Source of the DNA: DATCJU01 sp036562635
GTDB taxonomy: Bacteria; Actinomycetota; Actinomycetes; Mycobacteriales; Pseudonocardiaceae
Direction: 5' to 3'
DNA: 21,190 nucleotides
Assembly (NCBI GenBank): GCA_036562635.1
Contig: DATCJU010000038.1
Location: forward strand, 1 to 21,190
The notes under the pieces were generated by a model that did not search any database, was not told the origin of the DNA, and saw only the letters and a list, made by a program, of their open reading frames with translations. Positions 1 through 7,040 of the stretch are shown piece after piece; the first letter of the stretch is position 1, and each line of letters opens with the position of its first letter. Position numbers and translations under genes: made by a program.

Positions 1-134
1 CCCTCCCCGGCCAGCAGCACCCCGGCCCGGGCCAGCTCCTCGTTGTAGCGGCCCATCTCCGCCAGCTCCTCGGTGGTGGGCATCTGCCCCGCCTCGCTGC
101 GCTCGTCCGCCTTGACCAGCACCATGAACCGCAT
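1..134 (-). CDS. YCII-related (DGPF) domain protein, 3' part missing
   Basis: Only the first 44 codons are inside the window; the gene runs off its left edge. The ATG (132-134) follows a purine-rich GAGGGAGA on the minus strand. The N-terminus MRFMVLVKADERSEAG, followed by a helix with EELAEMGRYNEELARAGVLLAGEG, matches the start of the small YCII/DGPF-domain proteins common in actinobacteria. These are dimeric alpha/beta-barrel proteins of about 110-140 residues whose biochemical role is mostly unknown; many genomes carry them beside ECF sigma-factor genes. The partner would lie outside the window. The family call is firm for so short a stretch; no function can be assigned. Confidence 0.75.
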   Translation of the reverse strand, partial: MRFMVLVKADERSEAGQMPTTEELAEMGRYNEELARAGVLLAGE

Positions 135-392
135 CGTCGCCGTCTCCCTCGTCCGTGACGGAACCGTGTCGGCGGGAACCGGCCCGGCGCCCTCGGACAC
201 CACGCAGGAGTCGAAGGGACGGGGCCGGAATCACCACGTCGGGCGGGTTTCTTCCGACGCCGTGCCACCCACTGCCGACTCAGCTGCCCGACCGGCACTC
301 TCGGTCTCCGCGCCCAGGGCCCGGTTCCGCTCCCCACCGTCCCGCACCGGGTACCCGTCCGACCGGCCAGACGCACCCGGCCGGCCCCGTGC

Positions 393-1037
393 TCAGCGGA
401 ACAGACCCGCGACGAGCAGGCCGGCAAGCAGGACGGCACCACCCGTCACGACGGCGACCAGTTCGACCCGCACCAGGTGCCGCCGGGACCAGCGCACCCT
501 GGCCAGGTTCCACCCGGCGTGAACAGGGGCGGTGAGCAGCACCCACCACGGCTGGGTCGCGAGCAGCAGGGTGGCCCCGAGGTGGAAGGCGAACGCCGCA
601 ACCCGCTCGATCACACGGTGCCAGGGGCGGGCACCGGCGAGCCCGCCGTAGAGAAACAGCAGTTCGGAAGCCCGCCGCCCCTTGACCCCGGGCCGGCCGA
701 GCTGGGCGGCCTGACTCACGGCGCTGATCATGGTGAACACCTGCTCGGCCAGGGCCCACCCGAACCCGGCCCACAGCGCGCCGGAGGGACCCGCGACACC
801 GACCAGCACCAGCCCCAACCGTGCCACCTCGTCGGCGGGACCGGACACCGCGCCGAGCACCGTGAGCTCATTCCGCTGGTCCCGCAGCCGGATCGCCCCG
901 GCGGCGACCGGTACCCGCAACGCCAGTGCCACCAACCAGCCGAGCGCCCCGAGCAGGGCCGCGCCGATGTCCGTCCATCCCTGCCACAGGCTGAGCAGCA
1001 CCGCACACAGCAGCGGCACGAGCAGGGTCCACCCCAC
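393..1037 (-). CDS. YhfC-like integral membrane protein, putative intramembrane metalloprotease
   Basis: This 214-residue protein is almost entirely hydrophobic, with about six to seven membrane segments. The arrangement resembles the YhfC family (putative membrane peptidases). A GPADEVARLGL segment leads to FGWALAEQVF (Glu98), then IERVAAFAFHLG (His152), then LLTAPVHAGWN (His173). A Glu and two His residues in membrane segments are the expected metal or catalytic set for that superfamily. Protease activity is inference. The start is GTG; the frame upstream is open to a TAG at 1128-1130 but offers no other ATG, GTG or TTG, and no good ribosome-binding site precedes the GTG. It lies 258 bp from the YCII gene on the same strand and is divergent from the cold-shock gene. 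Confidence 0.62.
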   Translation of the reverse strand: MGWTLLVPLLCAVLLSLWQGWTDIGAALLGALGWLVALALRVPVAAGAIRLRDQRNELTVLGAVSGPADEVARLGLVLVGVAGPSGALWAGFGWALAEQVFTMISAVSQAAQLGRPGVKGRRASELLFLYGGLAGARPWHRVIERVAAFAFHLGATLLLATQPWWVLLTAPVHAGWNLARVRWSRRHLVRVELVAVVTGGAVLLAGLLVAGLFR

Positions 1038-1184
1038 GGTCAGGTGGATCGTCCGTCGAGCCCTGACCGGGTCGTCCGGGGGAAGATCGCCCTCGTCGGC
1101 GTGGAACGGTGTGACGATGGGTCCACGCTACCTGCGATGCGGGCACCGGTGGCCAAGACACGGTCGCACATCAGGCTGACGGGT

Positions 1185-1210
1185 GGAATGAAACCGGCCG
1201 ATCCGTGGTT
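1185..1210 (+). promoter_or_regulatory. Candidate SigR-type (oxidative stress ECF) promoter for the cold-shock gene
   Basis: GGAAT at 1185-1189 is followed after exactly 18 bases by GTT at 1208-1210. This is the consensus for Streptomyces SigR and mycobacterial SigH promoters. Transcription would start near 1216 and leave a leader of about 160 nt before the cold-shock ATG. A match of this length can occur by chance, so this is a candidate. It is the only recognisable element in the 337-bp gap between the two divergent genes. Confidence 0.45.
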
Positions 1211-1374
1211 GGATGGGGTAGTCGTCGTTCGACAGGATGCGCAAACATCCGAGACGAACTGAAGTTGCAGACGCCTTGCTCGGTCCCCTCCGGGGTGTTG
1301 GGAATCGCGATCTGGAGCACGACCGGGGCCCGCGCGGTGCGGGATCCCGTAACCAACCCACCGGAGGAATCGGT

Positions 1375-1578
1375 ATGGACCAGGGCACTGTGAAGTGGTT
1401 CAACGCGGACAAGGGCTTCGGCTTCATCGCACGGGACCACGACGCCGGCGACATCTTCGTGCACTACTCGGAGATCGAAGGCCGTGGCTTCCGCACGCTG
1501 GAGGAGAACCAGCGCGTGGAGTTCGAGGTCACGCAGGGCGCGAAGGGCCTGCAGGCCAGCAGCGTCCGCGTGCTCTGA
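1375..1578 (+). CDS. cspA: CspA-family cold-shock protein
   Basis: This 67-residue protein is a single cold-shock domain (OB fold) that binds single-stranded RNA and DNA, acting as an RNA chaperone. It opens with MDQGTVKWFNADKGFGFI, containing RNP1 (KGFGFI), followed by RNP2 (DIFVHY). The frame stays open upstream to 1237, but the ATG at 1375 is the true start: GGAGG lies 7 bases ahead and the homologous domain begins there. A perfect GC hairpin follows the stop. Residues after FVHY read SEIEGRGFRTLEENQRVEFEV, slightly different from the commoner SAI..GF.sL. Regulation may be through the SigR-like promoter at 1185 and the long leader, as cold-shock mRNAs often have structured leaders. Confidence 0.96.
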   Translation: MDQGTVKWFNADKGFGFIARDHDAGDIFVHYSEIEGRGFRTLEENQRVEFEVTQGAKGLQASSVRVL

Positions 1579-1608
1579 CACGCACCGCCCGACCACACAC
1601 TCGAGCCC

Positions 1609-1641
1609 GAGGCCCCCTCACCACACCGGTGAGGGGGCCTC
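1609..1641. terminator. Bidirectional hairpin terminator
   Basis: A perfect 14-bp inverted repeat (1609-1622 and 1628-1641) with a 5-base loop lies 30 bp after the cold-shock stop and faces a convergent gene. There is no T tract, as is usual in high-GC actinobacteria. Confidence 0.85.
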
Positions 1642-1715
1642 GCCGTCTCCGACGCCCCCGTGAGCCGGACGGATGCGACCGACCGAGGCGTCACCGGGGC
1701 CGGGGAACATCGAGA

Positions 1716-1740
1716 GGTGCGGGGCCAGCGGCCCCGCACC
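1716..1740 (-). terminator. Hairpin terminator of the zinc-ribbon gene
   Basis: An 11-bp perfect inverted repeat (1716-1726 and 1730-1740) with loop agc lies 27 bases downstream of the minus-strand stop at 1768. Confidence 0.7.
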
Positions 1741-1767
1741 CCTCGGACAGCTCGACGGCCGCCCTGG

Positions 1768-2052
1768 TCAGGACGAGAAGAACAGCCGGGCTAGCGGGCC
1801 GTGGTGCCCGTGGTGCCCGTGGTGGTAGTAGTGGTGCTGCACCGGCGGCTGCGCGGCACCCCAGGCGGGCTGTGCGTAGCCCGCGGGCGGAGCCGGCGGC
1901 GGGGCCTGGTGCATCATGCGACTCTCCAGCTGGGTCAGCGACTCGAGCTCGCCGTAGTCCAGGAAGATCCCGCGGCAGTTGTCGCACTGCTCGATCTGCA
2001 CGCCGCTGCGGTTGTAGGTCCGCATCAGGCCGTGGCACTTGGGACACTGCAT
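1768..2052 (-). CDS. TFIIB-type zinc-ribbon protein with His-rich tail
   Basis: This 94-residue protein has an N-terminal zinc ribbon with Cys3/Cys6 (CPKC) and Cys23/Cys26 (CDNC), followed by RGIFLDYGELESL. That is the signature of the bacterial zf-TFIIB (YjdM/YnaI-like) small zinc-ribbon family. A Pro/Ala linker (about residues 50-71) leads to a His-rich stretch at residues 73-84 with eight His, able to bind Zn or Ni, and a short hydrophobic end (LARLFF). The ATG has AGGAGA eight bases upstream. It is probably a metal-binding or protein-interaction module; the cellular role is not known. It is convergent with the cold-shock gene, and each has its own hairpin. Confidence 0.85.
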   Translation of the reverse strand: MQCPKCHGLMRTYNRSGVQIEQCDNCRGIFLDYGELESLTQLESRMMHQAPPPAPPAGYAQPAWGAAQPPVQHHYYHHGHHGHHGPLARLFFSS

Positions 2053-2115
2053 GGGTTCGGTCTCCTCGTCCCGCCATCCCGATCACACGGGCCGGTCTTC
2101 GAGACTCACAATACG

Positions 2116-3159
2116 TCAGAAGGAACCGTGCACGGCCGCGATCCGATGACACGCGTCGATCAGTCTCCGTTCCACCTCGTCCAACGGTCGCCGCTCCCGC
2201 CACGAGGCCAGGACACCGAGCGCCGCGTGTTGCACCACCAGGGCACGCGCCGGCAGGTCCAGCACGGGCCACGGATCTCCCTCCGCCGGCACCGCACAAC
2301 CACCTGCCGCCCGATAGGCCTCCAGGAACGCCCACCAGTCCCGAGGGTCCAGCAGACCGACGGCGTACCAGGCGGCGGGCCGGGCCAGATCCCACGCCGG
2401 GTCCCCGAGCCCGAGATCGTCCACGTCGATGAGCACCAGGCCCGTGGGGGACGCGTCCGGTGGCCGGACGAGCTGTCCCAGGTGCCAGTCCCCGTGGGCG
2501 AGGGTCGTCGGCCTGCACCCGTCGTCCGTCGGCGCGAGCTCACGATCCCCGCCGCCCCCGGTGACGCCCTGCCCGCCGGGCTCCGCACACACTTCCGGCG
2601 GCAGGTGGCGACACGCGTCCCGGATGCGTTCGACCGCGGCACGCTCGTCGGCGCCGAGCACGCCGTCCAGTTCGTCCAGTCGCCGTAGCGCCCGACGCAC
2701 CCTGGCCGGTCCTCCGGCACGGGGTAGTTCGGCCGGTCCGCTCACCGCGGCGGGTGGGACGGCGTGCAACCGGGCGAGGAGGCGACCGGCCTCCGCCCAC
2801 GGCACCGCCCCCGGCTGCGCGGGGTCGAGCGGCTGTCCGGCCGGCCAGAGCGTGACCAGACGGTCGCGCACCCGCAGGATCGGTGCGTCCGGCTCGTCCG
2901 CTCCCGCGGTCAGGGGTGGGAGCAGGATGCCACGGAGCAGGGGGTGCGTTGCGACCCGCACCCGGGCGGCCAGTTCCGTCCGGTCGGTGTCGGCCGGGTG
3001 CGCCTTGGCCACCACGTCCCCGGACCGCACCAGCAGGCCACCACCGCGCGCCGACAGCACCTCCGGTTCGCCACCGCTCCCCGACAGGGACCCTGCGAGC
3101 CCGGCCAGTGCGGCGACCAGTTCCGGATCGACGGCGGTGGCACTCACCCGGTCAGTCAA
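2116..3159 (-). CDS. Aminoglycoside-phosphotransferase-fold small-molecule kinase
   Basis: This 347-residue protein (from the TTG at 3159) has the APH/choline-kinase fold. It shows VVAKAHP with the candidate ATP-binding Lys52, the Brenner motif HGDWHLGQL with catalytic Asp224, and LIDVDDLGLGDPAWDLA, which supplies the metal-binding Asp (Asp245/247). Gln229 stands where the classic motif has Asn; HGDWHLGQ is common in actinobacterial members. The substrate is unknown: these enzymes phosphorylate aminoglycosides, choline, sugars or nucleosides, and nothing here supports a resistance role. GTG at 3147 is an alternative start; neither start has a clear Shine-Dalgarno. It is divergent from copD. 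Confidence 0.85.
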   Translation of the reverse strand: MTDRVSATAVDPELVAALAGLAGSLSGSGGEPEVLSARGGGLLVRSGDVVAKAHPADTDRTELAARVRVATHPLLRGILLPPLTAGADEPDAPILRVRDRLVTLWPAGQPLDPAQPGAVPWAEAGRLLARLHAVPPAAVSGPAELPRAGGPARVRRALRRLDELDGVLGADERAAVERIRDACRHLPPEVCAEPGGQGVTGGGGDRELAPTDDGCRPTTLAHGDWHLGQLVRPPDASPTGLVLIDVDDLGLGDPAWDLARPAAWYAVGLLDPRDWWAFLEAYRAAGGCAVPAEGDPWPVLDLPARALVVQHAALGVLASWRERRPLDEVERRLIDACHRIAAVHGSF

Positions 3160-3328
3160 ACATTCCGGCTACCGTGCGGGACCGGTGGGAGCGGTCCGGA
3201 ACACGGGTCGCCGGAAGGGCCCGATTCCGGGGGTGGCTTCATCTCGTCCCCCGCAGCAGGGATCATGGCAGCGCGGGAACGACCTACACCGATGGTGGGA
3301 CGCCCGACGTCTACGGGAGGAGCAGGAG

Positions 3329-4381
3329 ATGACCGGAGGCGGGGCGACCGCGAACGCACGAACGGCGACCAGGACGGAGCTCCCGGCCCGGTACGTGATC
3401 GGCGCGGCGCTGGTGGTGTCGGCGGTGGCCGCGGCACTGGCCGGTACCACCTTCACCGCGGCCGACCCGATCCCGGGACTGCCACAACCCGACACGGCCG
3501 TCCGGCTCGGACTCCCCGTGGTACGGGTGCTGATCGACGTGGCGGCGCTGGTCACGGTCGGCCTGAGTCTGTTGCCGAAGCTGATCGGTTTCGAACGTCC
3601 GGACCTGAGCGAACCGGTGCTGAACGGTGCCCGCCGAGCCGCGGTGGCGACCGCCTTCGCCTGGGCCACCTGCACCCTGGCCGCGCTCGTCCTGCAGGTG
3701 GCCGAGCTGCACCCGGGCAGCGCACCGACCCCAGGACAGGTGGTCGACTACGTGCTGCAGGTGGGGGCGGGCAAGGGCCTGCTGCTGACCGCGGTGTGCG
3801 CGCTGGTGTACGCCTGGGTGGCCTCGCTCGCGGTGCGGCACGGGGAGAAGGTGCCCGTCGAGCTGCGGATCGGGATCGCCATGTTCGGCATGCTGCCGAT
3901 CCCGACCACCGGGCACGCCGTGACCGGTTCCTGGCACGACTACACGATGCTGGCGATGGAGCTGCACGTGCTGGGCTCGGCCGCGTGGACCGGTGGGCTG
4001 GCCGTGATGGTGGCGCTGCTGTCCACCCGCCGGACACTGCTGGCCATGGCGATCCCCCGGTTCTCCAGGCTGGCCGCGATCTGCCTGGTGACCGTCGGGG
4101 CCAGCGGCACCCTCAACAGCCTGGTGACCATCTCGCTCACCCCCGGTGCCGAACTGCCCGGTGCCCTGCTGACCACCGGCTACGGCCAGCTCGCGGTGCT
4201 CAAGCTGGTGCTCATCGTCATGCTGGCCGGGCTCGGCGGACACATCCGGTTCCGCCTGATGCCGTTGATCGCCCAGCACCGGCGCACCGCCCTGCTCGGT
4301 TGGGCCACGGTCGAGGTGGCGGTGATGGGTCTGTCCTTCGGTCTCGGCGTGGTGCTCAGTCGGATTCCGGTACTCAGCTGA
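3329..4381 (+). CDS. copD: CopD-family copper transport/resistance membrane protein
   Basis: This 350-residue protein has about eight membrane segments. CopD proteins sit in the cytoplasmic membrane and take part in copper uptake or resistance, often with CopC or CtaG-like partners. The diagnostic region TTGHAVTGSWHDYTM..ELHVLGSAAWTGGL carries His196, His203 and His213, the conserved putative copper ligands, next to the W-x-G-G-L motif. The ATG at 3329 has GGAGG eight bases upstream; the frame is open far upstream only because of base composition. Unlike many actinobacterial relatives it is not fused to a CtaG-like domain, and no copC lies beside it. The convergent neighbour is another His-bearing membrane protein. 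Confidence 0.88.
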   Translation: MTGGGATANARTATRTELPARYVIGAALVVSAVAAALAGTTFTAADPIPGLPQPDTAVRLGLPVVRVLIDVAALVTVGLSLLPKLIGFERPDLSEPVLNGARRAAVATAFAWATCTLAALVLQVAELHPGSAPTPGQVVDYVLQVGAGKGLLLTAVCALVYAWVASLAVRHGEKVPVELRIGIAMFGMLPIPTTGHAVTGSWHDYTMLAMELHVLGSAAWTGGLAVMVALLSTRRTLLAMAIPRFSRLAAICLVTVGASGTLNSLVTISLTPGAELPGALLTTGYGQLAVLKLVLIVMLAGLGGHIRFRLMPLIAQHRRTALLGWATVEVAVMGLSFGLGVVLSRIPVLS

Positions 4382-4391
4382 CCACCGACAC

Positions 4392-4433
4392 ACACGGGGG
4401 CGGGGTGGCCGAACGGCCACCCCGCCCCCGTGT
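4392..4433. terminator. Very strong bidirectional hairpin terminator
   Basis: A perfect 19-bp inverted repeat (4392-4410 and 4415-4433) with loop gaac begins 10 bases after the copD stop and serves the convergent gene ending at 4463. Confidence 0.92.
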
Positions 4434-4462
4434 CGCTGTCGGGTTCGTCCGTACAGGCTCGG

Positions 4463-5692
4463 TCAGGAACCGGTCGCCTCGGCAGCCGGAGCGGAGGTGT
4501 TCTCCGGGGTGCTCTCCGAGGTGCTCCCCCGCGCCGGTTCCGTGCCCTGCCACCGGTTCCACCAGTCGCCGGACACCAGACGTTCCCCACCCCACCAGAG
4601 GGCGGCGAGCAGCACCGCGGCGACCACGCCCGACGGGTACGAGGACGGCGGCGCCACCAGCAGCAGGGTCTGCGCGGCCAGGGCCGCGTAGGTCACCCCG
4701 GTCACCACGACCGCACCGACCACGGCGCGGACGAGCGGCTTCAGCCGGATCAGGAACACCAGGTCCACGGCCAGACCGCTGGCCAGCACGAAGAACGGCA
4801 CGGCGGACGCCGGGAAGTTGGTCCCCACCAGCAGCGGCCAGATGAGGCACCGGTAGCCGAGATAGGTGCCGGCCACCGCGGTCGCGGTCCACCGCCAGCC
4901 CACGGTGCGGCGGGCCAGCACCAGCACCAGCACACCGACCACCGCGGTCCACATCGGGTACACCCAGTCCGGTGTGGGCAGCGAGAAGGCCACCACGGCC
5001 TCCCGGTCCACCGGTCGGCCGATCTGCTGTGCGGCGAACTCCAGCAGGATCGGCTCGGCGTAGGGGTCACCCCGGTCCCACGAGGCGATCTCCAGCACGC
5101 CGTACTCCTGGTGCTGGGCCGGGAACCACACGTTCTCCAAGAAGAACACCCACAGCGCACCGAACACGAGCGGGCGGTACCGCGTCTGCGGTGCACCCAG
5201 GTGCCAAGCGCGGAGGATGCCCGCGATCATCAGCGCGGTGCCGATGTACAGCAGTGAGTGCGACGGGCTCCAGCTCGTGATGTCCAGGCCGTTGATCCGG
5301 TGGTTGATCAGGTCCAACGGCACCGCGATGAGGAAGACCCCGGTACCCCACTGGATCAGCCGCAGCGCGCCCCGGTCCACGCCGAGACCCGTGTAGCCGT
5401 GCATGATCACCAGGGCCACCACGATGACGGTGCCCACCGAGTTCAGCAGGTGCGGCGGCGCCAGGTCGTCACGCAGCCACCTGAAGTGCCAGGACACGTC
5501 CCACGACGCGCCGAGCACCTTGAACGTGAACGCGATCAGCCAGAGCCGGTAGAGCAGCAGGAACAGCTCCGGCGGGGTCGGCTGACCCGCGGGGCCACGT
5601 TTCCAGTGCGGCTTCACCAGCTCGACGATGCGGTTAACTCCCCGGGTCGTCACGCGACGGATGATGACACCAAGTAGGGGCTCCGTGACCAT
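4463..5692 (-). CDS. Unrecognised multi-span membrane protein with duplicated His/Asp motif
   Basis: I do not recognise the family with confidence. From the ATG at 5692 the protein has 409 residues. A TTG at 5713, with GGGAG four bases ahead, would add seven. It has roughly nine to ten membrane segments and a Ser/Thr/Glu-rich C-terminal tail. Two stretches look like internal repeats, numbered from the TTG: WDVSWHFRWLRDDLAPPH (His76, Asp82/83, His88) and INHRINGLDITSWSPSH (His138, Asp144, His152). Each is followed by a hydrophobic segment with a Gly (LLNSVG, LLYIG). Paired His/Asp at membrane edges suggest a metal or haem site. A further cluster, WFPAQHQEYG, follows. The gene is convergent with copD, hinting at copper or respiration. 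This is inference only. Confidence 0.7.
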   Translation of the reverse strand: MVTEPLLGVIIRRVTTRGVNRIVELVKPHWKRGPAGQPTPPELFLLLYRLWLIAFTFKVLGASWDVSWHFRWLRDDLAPPHLLNSVGTVIVVALVIMHGYTGLGVDRGALRLIQWGTGVFLIAVPLDLINHRINGLDITSWSPSHSLLYIGTALMIAGILRAWHLGAPQTRYRPLVFGALWVFFLENVWFPAQHQEYGVLEIASWDRGDPYAEPILLEFAAQQIGRPVDREAVVAFSLPTPDWVYPMWTAVVGVLVLVLARRTVGWRWTATAVAGTYLGYRCLIWPLLVGTNFPASAVPFFVLASGLAVDLVFLIRLKPLVRAVVGAVVVTGVTYAALAAQTLLLVAPPSSYPSGVVAAVLLAALWWGGERLVSGDWWNRWQGTEPARGSTSESTPENTSAPAAEATGS

Positions 5693-5759
5693 GGACCCCG
5701 GAACAGCAACCAAGTTGCTCCCACGAGCTGCTCGACACTCCGCGAAATGGAGCCAACAA

Positions 5760-5777
5760 CTACTCTGAACAGAGTAG
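5760..5777. promoter_or_regulatory. Candidate operator palindrome upstream of the unknown membrane protein
   Basis: A perfect 8-bp inverted repeat (5760-5767 and 5770-5777) separated by AA lies 68 bp before the ATG at 5692 (47 bp before the alternative TTG). It is AT-richer than its surroundings. Its minus-strand half contains TACTCT, a possible -10, with TTCCAC sixteen bases upstream, so the dyad would overlap the promoter. A regulator cannot be named. Confidence 0.4.
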
Positions 5778-5868
5778 CTTCGATCACCGTCCGTGGAAGG
5801 TCACTGGAGACGAACATCCGGCCGGTACGCCACGGTGTGATGACGCGCAGTCACCGCAGGAACCGGGA

Positions 5869-6888
5869 TCAGATCCGCACCCCCGACTCCACGGTCAGCG
5901 TCGCGGTGGTGGTGTCCAGCACGGCCGGCACCCCCAGGGCGATGGTCAGCTGTCCGGAACCGTGTCCGGCGGGCAGCCCCGCCAGGACCGGAACCCCCAG
6001 GTCGCCGAGCCGGTCGGCGAGCACCTCCTCGAGCACCTGGGTGCCCGGGGTGTCGGTGCAGTCGGTGAACTGCCCCAGCGCGACCCCCGCGATCCCGTCG
6101 AGCGCCCCGGCGCGACGCAGGTTGGTGAGCATGCGGTCGATCCGGTACGGCTCCTCGTTGACCTCCTCCAGGAACAGGATCGCGCCACGCAGGTCCGGAA
6201 GGTCCGGTGTGCCCAGGCTGGCGTGCAGCAGGCTGAGGTTCCCGCCCAGCAACCTGCCCTCCGCGCGGCCGGGCACCTCGACCGCAGCCCCCGGCTCGGC
6301 GGGGTCACGCACCAGCACCGCCGGCCGGTCGGTCATCAGCGCGGCCCGCAGCGACTCGGCGGAATCGGGTCCGGTGCGGTCGTCGTTCCAGGCCGCCATC
6401 GGCCCGTGCACGGTGACCAGCCCGGCGGCCCGCCACAACGCCAGCTGCAGCGCGGTGATGTCGCTGAACCCGACCACCGGCTTGGGGTCACGACGCACCG
6501 CCTCGACGTCCAGACCGTCGACGATGCGCTGCACCCCGTAACCGCCCCGGGTGCAGATCACCGCCCGCACGTCCGGGTCGGCCAGGGCGGCGTTGAGATC
6601 GGCGAGCCGGTCGGTGTCCGGGGCGGCGTAGTAGCCGTGGCGGCCGAGCGCGTGCGGGGCGAGTTCCACCTCCAGCCCCCAACCGCGCAGCAGCTCGACC
6701 CCGCGCCGTACCGCCGCCGGGTCGGGTGGACCCGCCGGGGACACCAGCCGCACCCGGTCCCCGGGACGCAGCGCGGGTGGCCGGACCGGACGGCTCGGCC
6801 CGGGGGCGGCAGGGACGGACCGGGTCACCACCCGGTCGTCGGGCTGGTCGGTGTACCGGTCGAGATCACGCACGGCCGATTCCGACAT
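5869..6888 (-). CDS. ldcA: S66 family LD-carboxypeptidase (muramoyltetrapeptide carboxypeptidase)
   Basis: This 339-residue cytoplasmic serine peptidase would remove the terminal D-Ala from recycled muropeptide tetrapeptides. The S66 pattern is complete: LRPGDRVRLVSPAGPP near residue 40, CTRGGYG at 112-118, VVGFSDIT with the nucleophile Ser142, GGNLSLL, ILFLEEVNE with the catalytic Glu (241 region), and GLPAGHG with His309. The first 35 residues are a low-complexity extension beyond the usual start. GGAGG lies four bases before the ATG. The S66 family also includes microcin-C-type self-immunity peptidases (MccF), so peptidoglycan recycling is the default, not proven, role. The next gene upstream ends at 7041, behind a terminator. 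Confidence 0.92.
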   Translation of the reverse strand: MSESAVRDLDRYTDQPDDRVVTRSVPAAPGPSRPVRPPALRPGDRVRLVSPAGPPDPAAVRRGVELLRGWGLEVELAPHALGRHGYYAAPDTDRLADLNAALADPDVRAVICTRGGYGVQRIVDGLDVEAVRRDPKPVVGFSDITALQLALWRAAGLVTVHGPMAAWNDDRTGPDSAESLRAALMTDRPAVLVRDPAEPGAAVEVPGRAEGRLLGGNLSLLHASLGTPDLPDLRGAILFLEEVNEEPYRIDRMLTNLRRAGALDGIAGVALGQFTDCTDTPGTQVLEEVLADRLGDLGVPVLAGLPAGHGSGQLTIALGVPAVLDTTTATLTVESGVRI

Positions 6889-6993
6889 CGGACCTCCACT
6901 TCCTCGGGCGGAGCCCGCACTCGACGGGCCGGGAGCATCCCCCGCCCCGGGTCACGACAGTCCGTTCCGTGGCCGCGACACGGGCCGGGAACG

Positions 6994-7033
6994 CGGTGCG
7001 GGCGCCGGGTTCCGGGACCCGGCGCCCGCACCG
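6994..7033 (-). terminator. Hairpin terminator of spo0M
   Basis: A perfect 17-bp inverted repeat (6994-7010 and 7017-7033) with a 6-base loop lies 7 bases past the spo0M stop, on the minus strand. Confidence 0.9.
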
Positions 7034-7040
7034 GGCTGGA

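Noticed and set aside
1237..1374. In-frame N-terminal extension of the cold-shock protein
   Set aside because: The conserved domain begins at the ATG at 1375, which has a strong ribosome-binding site; the extension has no family similarity.
2116..3159. Antibiotic-resistance aminoglycoside phosphotransferase
   Set aside because: Fold motifs are present, but this HGDWHLGQ subgroup is general in actinobacteria and there is no resistance context.
2764..4845. Very long plus-strand open frame of 693 codons (and similar ones at 6726-8549 and 10585-12615)
   Set aside because: They lie antisense or out of frame to well-supported genes and encode Arg/Pro/Gly/His-rich sequence without domains: an effect of high GC.
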